From assembly GCF_044383835.1 (NCBI RefSeq), contig NZ_JBISEP010000002.1:186001-250000 (forward strand): a stretch of DNA of 64,000 nucleotides, written 5' to 3'. Positions 45,544-54,785 of this stretch are shown here, one piece after another (within the stretch, counting starts at the first letter, position 1; every line of letters begins with the position of its first letter). A program made the translations under genes and the position numbers. The notes beneath the pieces were generated by a model, which was not told the origin of the DNA, ran no database searches, and saw only the letters and a list, made by a program, of their open reading frames with translations. The stretch comes from Paraliobacillus sp044383835. Lineage in GTDB: Bacteria > Bacillota > Bacilli > Bacillales > Amphibacillaceae.

Positions 45544-45574
45544 TAAAATTTCCTCCTTTTGTTATAAAAAAACA

Positions 45575-45895
45575 TTAAAAAACGCCCTTATTGTTCTTAT
45601 TGAACAATAAGGGCGTTGAAGAGACGTCAACACGGTACCACCTTAATTTACTATATGTTCACACATATAGCCTTAGCAAGTACTCCACCCGAAGGCTTTT
45701 ATACTGTGGTATGGATAACGAGTACCAAATCTCGCCGTCATCTACTAATACCAATTGGTATGTTCGAAACGAAGCTCCAAGGCCATTTTCAATCTTTGTC
45801 TTTTTGCTTCTTTCCAGCTACCGAAGCTCTCTGTTGAAAAAAACGCATGATTTACTTTTCCTCATCTTTGCTTTTTAAACTAATATGCTATTAAG
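45575..45895 (-). promoter_or_regulatory. T-box riboswitch leader, probable methionine (AUG) specifier
   Basis: Read on the minus strand. A K-turn/stem I region GATGAGGAAAAGTAA lies about 40 nt after the promoter, then AGAGAG and a GGTAGCTGG segment, then TTGAAAATGGCCTTGGAG. In the last piece ATG lies 3 nt before TTGGAG, the usual specifier position. The T-box AAGGTGGTACCGTG is at 45644-45631. A terminator with a 14-bp stem (AACGCCCTTATTGT) and T6 ends at 45575, and the gene ATG is at 45543. The class is certain; the AUG specifier is probable. Confidence 0.88.
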
Positions 45896-45906
45896 TTATT
45901 AACCAG

Positions 45907-45935
45907 ATTATATATAATACCCATTTAAATTGCAA
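45907..45935 (-). promoter_or_regulatory. SigA promoter of the T-box operon
   Basis: TTGCAA (45935-45930), a 17-bp spacer and TATAAT (45912-45907) on the minus strand, placing the transcript start near 45900 just before stem I. Confidence 0.8.
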
Positions 45936-46074
45936 GAAGATTTTAATATTTTTAAAATAATTAATTGATTATAACCAACTTTTTTCTTTTGATTCATATG
46001 AAATTGGTTCATCTGTACTTCCACTTACATTTTATCTATTTGGAAGTTTTTTGTTCAATTTTTTCAACTTTTCG

Positions 46075-47439
46075 TTATGAAGCTTTGTCTCCATCCCCTA
46101 TACCAAGAATCATTGTTACGATCGCACCTACAACAAAACAGATTACTAAACCTATCAAATAATAAGCTAACGTTCCACCTACAAACGCAGGTATCGTTGT
46201 AAGTCCTCCAAATACGAAGGCAAATGCCTTTACACCCATACCACCCATGAATGCTCCACCAGCAGCTCCGCCTATGATTGCGCCAATCAAAGGTCTCTTG
46301 TATCTTACTGCTATTCCATAAATTGCAGGTTCTGTAATTCCCGCAAAGAAAATGGATAAAAGTGCAGAGACAGAAAAACTTTTCATTTTTTTATCTTTTG
46401 TCTTAAGTAATGTTCCGAATGCTGCACCTGCCATACCGAAGTTAGCTGCAGCACTTAATGGTACAATTTTATCAAATCCAAGTACACTAATATTATGAAT
46501 CATAATAGGATTCACTGCCCATTGTAAACCGAATATTACCATCACATTCCACAATCCACCAATGAAAGCACCTGCTATCCATCCATTAAAACTCATGAGT
46601 GAATTTATGAAATTAGCTAAACCTTCTCCAACATAAACCCCAAAAGGTCCAAATACAATTGCTGTCAAAGGCACCATGATTAGTAGTGTAAGTAATGAAA
46701 CAAATAATAGCTGAATATTAACCGCAATAATTTTCTTAAGGAATTTCTCTAATTTTGCCTGACACCAAACTGCTAAAATAGCAGGAATTACAGTAGAAGT
46801 ATATCCCATTAAAACTACTGGTATACCGATAAAGCTCGTAACTGTTCCATTTCCTGTCGAACCCATTAATGCAGTAAATTCGGGCATAATTAATGCACCC
46901 ATAATAGCAACAGCAATGTACTGATTTGCTTTAAATTTCTTTGCTGCTGTAAATGCTAAAAGTATAGGTAAGAAATAGAAAACCGATGTAGAAGCAACTG
47001 TTAAAATGGTATACGTACTACTAGTATCAGATAACCACCCTATTTGCGTTAACAGTAAAACAATCCCTCTTAATACCCCTGCTCCAGCTAATAACGGCAA
47101 TAAAGGAGTAAAAATTCCAGCTACAGTATCTAGAAAAATAGTTACTAAATTTTCCTTCTCTTCGCTACTACTATCTTCCGTTGAACTATCTCCTTCAAAT
47201 CTAGTACCTTGGATAGCTTCTGCATAGACAGAGTCTACAGATGTACCGATAATAACTTGAAATTGTCCTCCTTTTTCCATAATATCTAGCACACCATCCA
47301 AATGCTTAATCTCATTTTTTTTCACTTTACTACTATCTTTAAATGACATTCTTAGTCTAGTGGCACAATGTATAATTGCTTGTATATTATCTTCACCACC
47401 AACTAAAGTAATTATTTTTTTACCAAGTCCTCTTTCCAT
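46075..47439 (-). CDS. PTS EIIBC component, glucose/sucrose superfamily
   Basis: A 454-residue PTS permease. The N-terminal EIIB domain has phospho-Cys25 in HCATRLR; a linker near 85-100 leads to an EIIC domain with about ten helices. There is no EIIA domain, so a shared EIIA (for example glucose type) must donate phosphate. AAAGGGG precedes the ATG. With the downstream-acting RpiB/AlsI-like isomerase and AlsE-like epimerase genes upstream, the likely substrate is D-allose (or D-psicose). A cre-like box lies 40-53 bp upstream of the start. Confidence 0.85.
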   Translation of the reverse strand: MERGLGKKIITLVGGEDNIQAIIHCATRLRMSFKDSSKVKKNEIKHLDGVLDIMEKGGQFQVIIGTSVDSVYAEAIQGTRFEGDSSTEDSSSEEKENLVTIFLDTVAGIFTPLLPLLAGAGVLRGIVLLLTQIGWLSDTSSTYTILTVASTSVFYFLPILLAFTAAKKFKANQYIAVAIMGALIMPEFTALMGSTGNGTVTSFIGIPVVLMGYTSTVIPAILAVWCQAKLEKFLKKIIAVNIQLLFVSLLTLLIMVPLTAIVFGPFGVYVGEGLANFINSLMSFNGWIAGAFIGGLWNVMVIFGLQWAVNPIMIHNISVLGFDKIVPLSAAANFGMAGAAFGTLLKTKDKKMKSFSVSALLSIFFAGITEPAIYGIAVRYKRPLIGAIIGGAAGGAFMGGMGVKAFAFVFGGLTTIPAFVGGTLAYYLIGLVICFVVGAIVTMILGIGDGDKAS

Positions 47440-47478
47440 TGAATAAAACCCCTTTCTTTTCGTTATAAGACAATTATT

Positions 47479-47492
47479 TGATAACGTTTACA
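47479..47492 (-). promoter_or_regulatory. cre-like box before the EIIBC gene
   Basis: TGATAACGTTTACA matches 13 of 14 positions of the cre consensus. It lies in the 120-bp gap between the isomerase and EIIBC genes and could also be a site for the LacI-type regulator. Confidence 0.5.
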
Positions 47493-47561
47493 TTTATTCC
47501 AGACTAATTAATTATTCTTTACTACTTTAGAAAAAAATGACGTTCTAGAGTGAATATTCAT

Positions 47562-47999
47562 CTAGCATATGATTTCTTCAATCATTTGTACACGTTTTTC
47601 ATGTCTCCCTCCTTCAAATTCAGTATCTAACCATGATTTAACAATCATTTTTGCTAACTCACTTCCTACAACTCGTGAGCCAAAAGCTAAAACATTAGTA
47701 TTATTATGCTCTTTTGATAACTTTGCTGAATATGGCTCACTACATACGACAGCACGTATTCCTTCTACTTTGTTTGCAGCAATTGAAATGCCAACGCCTG
47801 TACCACAAATCAATATACCTCGATCAAAATTTCCAGAAGCTACTTCTTCCGCAACTTTTTTAGAAAATTTTGGGTAATCCGTTCTTTCGTTTGAGTATGT
47901 TCCTAAATCTTCAATATCATGCCCTAATCCCTTTATATATTCGATAATAATAGGCTTTAATTCAAACCCAACATGATCACTTCCTATTGCTATTTTCAT
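47562..47999 (-). CDS. rpiB: RpiB/LacAB-family sugar-phosphate isomerase (allose-6-phosphate isomerase candidate)
   Basis: A 145-residue isomerase with the RpiB hallmarks GSDHVGFELK (N-terminus), ICGTGVGISIAANK containing the catalytic Cys (about residue 66) and EHNNTN with the catalytic His (about 99). RpiB interconverts ribose-5-P and ribulose-5-P; the same fold serves as allose-6-phosphate isomerase. The pairing with an AlsE-like epimerase and a PTS favours the allose role here. I use the ATG at 47999; the TTG one codon earlier is less likely given GGGGG spacing. Confidence 0.85.
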   Translation of the reverse strand: MKIAIGSDHVGFELKPIIIEYIKGLGHDIEDLGTYSNERTDYPKFSKKVAEEVASGNFDRGILICGTGVGISIAANKVEGIRAVVCSEPYSAKLSKEHNNTNVLAFGSRVVGSELAKMIVKSWLDTEFEGGRHEKRVQMIEEIIC

Positions 48000-48012
48000 C
48001 AAGCTGTCCCCC

Positions 48013-48663
48013 TTAATTATTTTTTAACTGCTTTACAATTTCTTTATATGTTTGTTTCTTACCAAATAAAGCAGATGTTCCTAATACAAAACCTTCTACC
48101 CCAAAAGCACTTAGCTCAGAAACCTTTTCAGGTGAAATCGCTCCATCAACCATAACTTTGTAATCATATACCTTACTAAGCTCAACAATTTTAATGATTT
48201 TTTCATTAACATATTCTAAATACTTTTGACCCGCAAAACCTGGATTCACTGTCATTACCATAAAGTAATCAACCAAAGTTAATAGTTCTGTTACCATTTC
48301 TAAAGAAGTTCCTGGATTAATTGCTATACCCGTTTTTTTTCCTTTTTGACGGATAATATCTAACGTTCTTGCTGGTTGTATATCAGCTTCTGGATGAATA
48401 TAAATAATATCAGCACCTAAATCTATAAATTTCTCAACATATTTATCAGGGTTTTGAATCATAAGATGGACATCCACTTGTTTTTCAGTCGTTTTTCTCA
48501 CAAGCTCAAAATCTTGCAAACCCATTCCAAAATTAGGAACGAAATTACCATCCATAATATCCATATGGAAAACATCAACTCCTGCTGAGTCAAGTAACTC
48601 AACTTCTTTTTTAAGATTTGAAAAATCTGCACACATCATCGAAGGACAAATTAACTTTTCCAT
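48013..48663 (-). CDS. alsE: Rpe/AlsE-family epimerase (D-allulose-6-phosphate 3-epimerase candidate)
   Basis: A 216-residue TIM barrel of the ribulose-phosphate epimerase family. It has PSMMCADF at the N-terminus, HMDIMDGNFVPNFGM (about 33-47), IHPEAD, MTVNPGFAGQKY and VDGAIS, which supply the two His and two Asp metal ligands. The MMCADF form and the neighbours favour AlsE, which converts allulose-6-P to fructose-6-P, over housekeeping Rpe. It is the first gene of the operon epimerase, isomerase, EIIBC, divergent from the LacI regulator. Confidence 0.8.
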   Translation of the reverse strand: MEKLICPSMMCADFSNLKKEVELLDSAGVDVFHMDIMDGNFVPNFGMGLQDFELVRKTTEKQVDVHLMIQNPDKYVEKFIDLGADIIYIHPEADIQPARTLDIIRQKGKKTGIAINPGTSLEMVTELLTLVDYFMVMTVNPGFAGQKYLEYVNEKIIKIVELSKVYDYKVMVDGAISPEKVSELSAFGVEGFVLGTSALFGKKQTYKEIVKQLKNN

Positions 48664-48682
48664 TATTCACTCTCCTACTTTT

Positions 48683-48764
48683 GGGTAATCGTTTACTCAA
48701 ATATTAAAAAAATATTAATAAATATTATTCAACTAAATTTTATTCTTTGAGTAATCGTTTACCC
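48683..48764. promoter_or_regulatory. Pair of LacI-type operators between alsE and the regulator gene
   Basis: GGGTAATCGTTTACTCA (48683-48699) and TGAGTAATCGTTTACCC (48748-48764) share the core GTAATCGTTTAC with centres 65 bp apart. They flank the divergent promoter region and are the obvious binding sites for the LacI-family protein encoded at 48862. Confidence 0.75.
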
Positions 48765-48861
48765 TTTATAATCACAACTTATCATGGTATGATTAATTTG
48801 TCAAATTCAAATTTTTTCTTTATTATACTCAAAATGAAATAACAATTAAGGAGCGTTCAAT

Positions 48862-49887
48862 ATGAAAGATAATAAACCTTCAATAAAGAAGATTGCAGAA
48901 TTAAGTGGTTATTCTGTTGCAACCGTATCAAGAGTAATAAATAACAATGGACGCTTTTCTGAAGATACCAGGAAAAAAATTTTAGCTATCATTGAAAAAA
49001 CTGGTTACCAAACAAATTCTGTAGCAAAAAGCCTACGAATGCAAAAATCGAATACAATTGGTATTCTAGTACCTGATATTAGTAATTACTTTTTTGCGAA
49101 AATCGTCCAACAAATTGAGGAGCGATTATTTGAAGATGACTATTCAACAATTATTTGTAACACAGCGCGAAGTCTTGAGAAAGAAAAAGTCTATCTTTCT
49201 ATGTTAGAAAGCAAAATGATTGATGGATTAGTTGTGATTTCCGGCTTGGAGAAATTCAATTTACACGCATTAACTAATAGCAATATCCCAGTCATTTGCA
49301 TTGACAGAAAACCTACTGACAGAAATAAATCTATTTTTATTTCTTCCAATCACTATCAAGGGGCATTTGATGCTACCAATTTACTTATTAAAAAGGGCAT
49401 TAAACATCCCGTTATTATGGTTCAAGACCGTAATTCCTCTTCTTTACAAGAGCGATTAAGAGGCTTTAAAGATGCTCTAAAAGAAAATAACATAACATAC
49501 TCTAAAGAAGACAACTTACTAATGATTGACTCTAAAAGTAACGTATTATCTCAAAAAACAAATGGTATTGAACTATTTACGAGCGCTTTCACAAAGTTAC
49601 GCACATGTGATGGCATTTTTGCTATTAATGATGATTTAGCAACACTCGCAATAGATGGATTGGAAAAACTTGACATAGATATACCTGATCAGGTAAAAAT
49701 CATCGGCTTTGACAACAGCCCAATTGGGCAACATACATCCCCCAAACTTACCTCAGTCTCACATAATATTGACGAAATAGTTTCTATTACTTGTGATAAC
49801 TTGCGCTCTCTAATTCAAGAACCTAACAAGGTTCTAGATAAAGAATATATCGTTGAGGTGAATCTAGCTCTTCGAGAAACAACATAG
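48862..49887 (+). CDS. LacI-family transcriptional regulator of the allose-type operon
   Basis: A 341-residue protein with an N-terminal LacI helix-turn-helix (IKKIAELSGYSVATVSRVIN, residues 8-27) and a hinge helix. A periplasmic-binding-protein-like effector domain follows (IGILVPDISNYFF onward, GFKDALKENN and IIGFDNSPIG segments). Transcribed divergently from the epimerase gene with two operators between, it should repress the PTS cassette until the sugar or its phosphate is present. AAGGAG precedes the ATG. Confidence 0.92.
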   Translation: MKDNKPSIKKIAELSGYSVATVSRVINNNGRFSEDTRKKILAIIEKTGYQTNSVAKSLRMQKSNTIGILVPDISNYFFAKIVQQIEERLFEDDYSTIICNTARSLEKEKVYLSMLESKMIDGLVVISGLEKFNLHALTNSNIPVICIDRKPTDRNKSIFISSNHYQGAFDATNLLIKKGIKHPVIMVQDRNSSSLQERLRGFKDALKENNITYSKEDNLLMIDSKSNVLSQKTNGIELFTSAFTKLRTCDGIFAINDDLATLAIDGLEKLDIDIPDQVKIIGFDNSPIGQHTSPKLTSVSHNIDEIVSITCDNLRSLIQEPNKVLDKEYIVEVNLALRETT

Positions 49888-50006
49888 TATTAAACCTTTG
49901 TTCTATAATAAAGAGCACTAATTATTATTAGATTTTCCTTTTCACAAAAAAATGAAAAGTAACAACTTAAGTTTAGATACGGAAATAGAAAGTGTTATCA
50001 AATATA

Positions 50007-50040
50007 ATAACACCTCACTTAACCAAAAGTGAGGTGTTAT
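50007..50040. terminator. Bidirectional intrinsic terminator
   Basis: ATAACACCTCACTT and AAGTGAGGTGTTAT form a 14-bp perfect stem with a 6-nt loop. It lies between the convergent LacI and rbsB genes and can serve both. Confidence 0.85.
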
Positions 50041-50045
50041 ACATT

Positions 50046-50987
50046 TTAATTATTTGTTATTAACTCTAATTCAACTGGAATTGTTTCCTCTACTTCTTCA
50101 TCGTTAATTATTTTTTGAGCTGCTTTGACCGCTTCTGCTCCGATTAATTCTGGTTGTTGTGCAATCGTTGCGCCAAGCTCTCCATTTTCTACTGCTTTTA
50201 CAGCATCATCTATTGCATCAAACCCAACCACGGTAATTTCCTCACTTAACCCTGCTGATTCTATAGCTTCCAAAGCACCTAATGCCATTTCATCATTGTG
50301 TGCAAAAACAGCATTAATATTTGCTTTACCTTGCAATATGTTTTCCATTACTGTTAGGCCTTCTGTACGATCAAAATTCGCTGTTTGATTCGCCACAACT
50401 TCTAAATCATCCAGTTCATCAACTACATTATGAAATCCTGCTCCACGTTCACGTGTTGCTGAAGCTCCGGGAACTCCTTCAATTTCTACCAACTTCCCTT
50501 GTTCTTCGAGCTGAGATGCAATGTATTCTCCAGCCATTTCACCACCTGCAACGTTGTCAGAAGCTACGTGTGCAACTACTTCTCCCGCATCCGCACTTCG
50601 GTCTACCGTTATGACAGGAACGCCCGCCTCGTTGGCAAGCTCTACTGCTGAAACAACCGCTTCGGAATCAACTGGATTGATTAAAAGCACATCAATATCT
50701 TGTTGCAGCATGTCTTCGATATCACTTAGCTGCGTTGTAGGATCATCCTGCGCATCAGAGGTAATGACTTTAAATCCTGCCTCTTTCGCTGCGGCTTCTG
50801 TACCGTCACGTAACGAAACAAAAAACGGATTATTTAAAGTTGAAACAGAAAAACCGACTGTCACATCCTCACTCTCATCACCAGTACCTTCTGCATCCTC
50901 TTCAGAACCCGGAGCATCTGTCGAACAAGCAACCAAGAATATTATTGCAACAAATAATACCGCTATTGCTTTTAACCATTTAAACAT
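50046..50987 (-). CDS. rbsB: D-ribose-binding lipoprotein RbsB
   Basis: A 313-residue pentose-binding lipoprotein. The lipobox is LVAC (Cys at about 21), then an acidic linker and the RbsB core (VGFSVSTLNNPFFVSLRDG, DMLQQDIDVLLINPVDSEAV, VFAHNDEMALGALEAI). The ATG at 50987 follows AAGGAGG; the earlier in-frame ATG precedes that site. It is the last gene of rbsRKDACB and delivers ribose to RbsAC. Confidence 0.93.
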   Translation of the reverse strand: MFKWLKAIAVLFVAIIFLVACSTDAPGSEEDAEGTGDESEDVTVGFSVSTLNNPFFVSLRDGTEAAAKEAGFKVITSDAQDDPTTQLSDIEDMLQQDIDVLLINPVDSEAVVSAVELANEAGVPVITVDRSADAGEVVAHVASDNVAGGEMAGEYIASQLEEQGKLVEIEGVPGASATRERGAGFHNVVDELDDLEVVANQTANFDRTEGLTVMENILQGKANINAVFAHNDEMALGALEAIESAGLSEEITVVGFDAIDDAVKAVENGELGATIAQQPELIGAEAVKAAQKIINDEEVEETIPVELELITNN

Positions 50988-51044
50988 AACACATTCCTCC
51001 TTGAACATATTTTATAGAAAAGATGCTAGTACATCTTTTACTAA

Positions 51045-51980
51045 CTATTTATTTGAACTCCGATCCAGTAGTACGGCAAGTAATATAATACCGCCTTTTA
51101 CAATTTGCTGATAAAATGAAGAAACGTTCATTAAGTTTAGTCCATTATCAATGACACCGATAATTAGCGCACCAATTAACGTACCAATGATACGGCCCCG
51201 TCCACCTGTTAAACTAGTGCCACCAATTACTACAGCAGCAATAGCATCAAGCTCATACGATGCACCAGCTGTTGGTTGTGCAGAATTCAATCGACTAGTA
51301 ATAATGATTCCTGCAAGAACTGACAACATCCCTGTTAAAGAATAAACCCATATTTTCACACGATCTGCCTTAATTCCTGATAGAATAGAAGCTTCTTCAT
51401 TTCCTCCAATGGCATAAACTTTCCTTCCGAATACAGTTTTTTTTAAAACAAAATATAAAATCAGGAACATAATAATCATTACAATCGCTGGGAATGGAAT
51501 ACCAAAAACATAACCTTTTCCTATCATTTCAAATGTGAAGCTGTCAGAAAGACCTGTAATCGGCCGACCATCCGTGTATACAAGTGTTGCTCCACGATAG
51601 ATTGTCATGGTTGCCAATGTCGCAATAAATGGCGCAACCTTTCCTTTAGTAATAATGATTCCATTTATTGCACCGAGTACAAGTCCAATCAACAATCCGA
51701 GAAATATCGCTAGCAATGGATCCATTGCACTGGATAACAACCCTGCTGTTAAAGCACTTCCTAATGCTAATATCGAGCCGACAGATAAATCAATTCCTGC
51801 TGTTAAAATAACAAATGTCATTCCAAACGCAATTAGTGCATTAACAGAAATCTGACGAAGTAAATTTAAAATATTGTTTAAAGTTAAAAAGCTCTCATTC
51901 ACAATTCCAAGAAAAATTGAAAATACAATTAAACCAATTAATGGACCGAGAATTGAAATGTTTTTTTTAATGTAGGACAT
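51045..51980 (-). CDS. rbsC: Ribose ABC transporter permease RbsC
   Basis: A 311-residue permease with eight to ten hydrophobic helices and family landmarks TAGIDLSVGSILALG (about residues 60-74) and AVVIGGTSLTGGRGRI (about 245). It forms the ribose channel with RbsA and RbsB. It follows rbsA with a 4-bp gap and precedes rbsB by 57 bp. Confidence 0.94.
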   Translation of the reverse strand: MSYIKKNISILGPLIGLIVFSIFLGIVNESFLTLNNILNLLRQISVNALIAFGMTFVILTAGIDLSVGSILALGSALTAGLLSSAMDPLLAIFLGLLIGLVLGAINGIIITKGKVAPFIATLATMTIYRGATLVYTDGRPITGLSDSFTFEMIGKGYVFGIPFPAIVMIIMFLILYFVLKKTVFGRKVYAIGGNEEASILSGIKADRVKIWVYSLTGMLSVLAGIIITSRLNSAQPTAGASYELDAIAAVVIGGTSLTGGRGRIIGTLIGALIIGVIDNGLNLMNVSSFYQQIVKGGIILLAVLLDRSSNK

Positions 51981-51984
51981 ATGC

Positions 51985-53493
51985 TTATTCCCCTCCCGTA
52001 GCTGCTAACATAATTTTTTCCTGTGTTGCTTCATCACGATCAAAGAATCCTTTTACCTTCCCTTCATGCATAACCATTACACGATCGCTGACACCAAGCA
52101 CTTCCTGTAACTCAGAGGACACCATAATAATCGCAACACCATTTTCTGCAAGTTCATTGATAATCGTATAGATTTCTTTCTTAGCCCCGATATCCACACC
52201 ACGTGTTGGCTCATCTAAAATTAAAACCCTTGGGTCGATGCCAAGCCACTTAGCAACAACCACTTTTTGTTGATTCCCACCGCTTAACGATTTAACTTGC
52301 TGTTCACTATTTGTTGCCTTCACATTTAGTCGCTTTATTAATTGATTAACAAGCTTACGTTCTTTTTTCGTTTGAATAACTTGATTCTTTGATACTTTTT
52401 TGAAGTTAGCTAAAGCAATATTTTCACGAATTGATGCTTCCAGTAAAAGTCCCTTTACTTTACGATCTTCGGTAATAAAGCCAATTCCTTGTTCAATCAA
52501 ATCCTTTGGATGCTTCGTTTTCAATGGTTTTCCATCTAATCTTATCTGACCATTACTACGTTTACGGTAACCGAACAATGCCTCCATCACTTCCGATCGT
52601 CCCGCACCCATTAATCCAGAAACACCTAGTATTTCACCTTGCCGCACATCAAAGGATACATCATCAAACCAACCAGGCGAGGAAAAGTTATCCACCGCAA
52701 GAATCACATTGCCTATATCGTTGTTTTTCTCAGGAAAGCGTTGGCCAAGCTCACGCCCAACCATCATTTTCACAACAGCTTCGAGATTTGTTTCTTTTAC
52801 CATCTCCGTTCCAACATAGGAACCATCACGTAATACAGTTATTCGATCACATATTTCAAAGATTTCTTCCATACGATGGGAAATATATATAAAGCTTACA
52901 TTTTGTTTTTTTAAATCTTGAACTACTTTAAACAAGCTACGAATTTCGCGTTCTGTTAAAGCCGCCGTTGGCTCGTCCATAATAATAACCTTTGCTTCAG
53001 TTGCAAGCGCCCTCGCAATTTCAACCATTTGCTGTTTTCCAACAGATAAACTGCCTGCCACTTCAGTTGGTTCAATATTTGACACACCTAATTTACCCAA
53101 TATACCCTTTGTTTGCGCTTCCATTTTTTTAGAGTTTATAATACCCGATTTACCATAGGTGAGCTCCTTGCCTAAAAACATATTTTCAGCAACTGTTAAA
53201 TATGGAATGATATTTAGCTCCTGGTGAATAACAATAATTCCTTCCTTTTCTGCTTCTTTTGGATTTGAAAAGTTAATTTCTTTTCCTCTCCATTGAATCG
53301 TCCCGCTATCTCTTGGGTGGATACCTGTTAGTACCTTTACAAGCGTAGATTTCCCTGCACCGTTCTCACCCATTAAGGCATGAATTTCTCCCTCTTGGAT
53401 ATCAAAATGCACGTCGGATAGTACTTGGTTACCTGCAAATGATTTATCAATATGCTTCATTTCAATGATTGGTGTGTCAGACATCTTCCTCAC
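51985..53493 (-). CDS. rbsA: Ribose ABC transporter ATPase RbsA
   Basis: A 502-residue protein with two ATPase domains. The first has Walker A GENGAGKST (about 42), SVGKQQMVEIARAL and IIMDEP. The second has the degenerate P-loop GLMGAGRSEV typical of RbsA/MglA and the signature SGGNQQKVVVAKWL. The start is GTG at 53493; the in-frame ATG at 53484 has GAGG only 3 nt away and is less favoured. Position between rbsD and rbsC is canonical. Confidence 0.94.
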   Translation of the reverse strand: MRKMSDTPIIEMKHIDKSFAGNQVLSDVHFDIQEGEIHALMGENGAGKSTLVKVLTGIHPRDSGTIQWRGKEINFSNPKEAEKEGIIVIHQELNIIPYLTVAENMFLGKELTYGKSGIINSKKMEAQTKGILGKLGVSNIEPTEVAGSLSVGKQQMVEIARALATEAKVIIMDEPTAALTEREIRSLFKVVQDLKKQNVSFIYISHRMEEIFEICDRITVLRDGSYVGTEMVKETNLEAVVKMMVGRELGQRFPEKNNDIGNVILAVDNFSSPGWFDDVSFDVRQGEILGVSGLMGAGRSEVMEALFGYRKRSNGQIRLDGKPLKTKHPKDLIEQGIGFITEDRKVKGLLLEASIRENIALANFKKVSKNQVIQTKKERKLVNQLIKRLNVKATNSEQQVKSLSGGNQQKVVVAKWLGIDPRVLILDEPTRGVDIGAKKEIYTIINELAENGVAIIMVSSELQEVLGVSDRVMVMHEGKVKGFFDRDEATQEKIMLAATGGE

Positions 53494-53502
53494 TCTCTTT
53501 CA

Positions 53503-53898
53503 TTAAAATATTACACCAGACTGCAAAATCACATTTGCATATGGCGTCGCTTCTCCTGTACGAATAACTACTTTTGCTTTAGATATGGACTCTTTTAATT
53601 CTTGATGTGACAGATAGGCGACTTCTGCTTTGCCAGCTTCACCTTCGATATATTTTTCTAACTGAGGGTTGTTGTCCTTGATTTCATTGGCAAGCGTTAC
53701 TTTTTCAAATGTCACATCTTCCTTTACTGAATCAAAAATAGATTTGAAATCAGGCGCCCCAATTTTATAAGACAGATCGACACATTTCACTGTAGCTGGT
53801 ATTGGTAATCCGCAGTCTGCAATGATCACAGTATCGCCATGACCGAGTGTTGCAAACACTGCAGACAATTCTCTATTTAAAATCCCTTGCTTTTTCAC
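53503..53898 (-). CDS. rbsD: D-ribose pyranase RbsD
   Basis: A 131-residue protein with the RbsD pattern: ELSAVFATLGHGDTVIIADCGLP at the N-terminus with the catalytic His in GHGD (about residue 20), and TGEATPYANVILQSGV at the C-terminus. It interconverts the pyranose and furan forms of ribose before phosphorylation by RbsK. The start is GTG, 2 bp after the rbsK stop, with AAGGAAG upstream. Confidence 0.93.
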   Translation of the reverse strand: MKKQGILNRELSAVFATLGHGDTVIIADCGLPIPATVKCVDLSYKIGAPDFKSIFDSVKEDVTFEKVTLANEIKDNNPQLEKYIEGEAGKAEVAYLSHQELKESISKAKVVIRTGEATPYANVILQSGVIF

Positions 53899-53900
53899 GT

Positions 53901-54782
53901 TTACTTCACTTCCTTTTCGATAAAATCTATCACCGCCTGCTTGGTTGGCATTCCTCCTTGTGCACCTCGCTCTGTAACTGATAATGCAGCAGCTGCGTTT
54001 GCAAAATAAACAGCTTCTTCGAGTGACTTATCATCCGCCAACTGCATCGATAATGCACCATTAAACGTGTCACCAGCTCCGGTCGTATCTTTCACATCTA
54101 CAGATAAACCTTTTACTTTCTTCGTTTCTCTATCTGACGAAAAAGTAATCCCTTCGCTTCCTTTTGTAATTATTAATTTGCTCATTAAATCGCCTATGCC
54201 TATTTCAGTTTGCATTTCAGCAGCTTCTAATTCATTTGGTGTAAGATACGTTATTTTTTCTATCATACTTTTCGATAACTTCTGATATGGGGCTGGATTC
54301 AAGATAACTGGAACTTGATGCTTCCATGCAATATCTACTGCTCGTTCCACTGATTTCATTGGAATCTCAAGCTGTAGTAATACAATATCTGCGTTCTTGA
54401 TAATCTCTTCAAATTGTTCCACAACAGTAGGTGTTACAGCATTGTTCGCTCCTGGTGCTACAATAATCCGATTATCTTGCTGAGACAGAATAATATTAGC
54501 AACACCAGTTTCTATCGTGTCGGTTTCAATGATGCCATTCGTCTGAACACCTTCTGATTGGAGGTGCTTTTTTAATTTTTTTCCAAACAAATCTTTTCCA
54601 ACCGCACCGATAAAATCAACTTCTGCACCAAGTCTAGAAGCCGCAACCGCTTGATTGGCACCTTTACCACCGGGATACTCGTTAAACCGGTTTCCTAAAA
54701 CCGTTTCACCCTTTGCAGGTATTCTGTCAGTTTCTATCGTTAAATCCATATTAATACTTCCAATCACACATACCTTGCCCAT
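53901..54782 (-). CDS. rbsK: Ribokinase RbsK
   Basis: A 293-residue PfkB-family kinase. GSINMDL at the N-terminus, the substrate loop YPGGKGANQAVAA (about residues 37-49), NPAP and the catalytic GAGDTFNGAL (about 233-242) are all present. It converts ribose to ribose-5-phosphate. AGAAGGGA precedes the ATG, and the gene begins 3 bp after the rbsR stop, so the regulator is autoregulated within the operon. Confidence 0.94.
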   Translation of the reverse strand: MGKVCVIGSINMDLTIETDRIPAKGETVLGNRFNEYPGGKGANQAVAASRLGAEVDFIGAVGKDLFGKKLKKHLQSEGVQTNGIIETDTIETGVANIILSQQDNRIIVAPGANNAVTPTVVEQFEEIIKNADIVLLQLEIPMKSVERAVDIAWKHQVPVILNPAPYQKLSKSMIEKITYLTPNELEAAEMQTEIGIGDLMSKLIITKGSEGITFSSDRETKKVKGLSVDVKDTTGAGDTFNGALSMQLADDKSLEEAVYFANAAAALSVTERGAQGGMPTKQAVIDFIEKEVK

Positions 54783-54785
54783 TCT

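Noticed and set aside
45970..46060. ACTTCCA/TGGAAGT hairpin followed by T6 as a plus-strand terminator
   Set aside because: No plus-strand gene lies upstream, and on the minus strand after the EIIBC gene it lacks a T tract; not strong enough to call.
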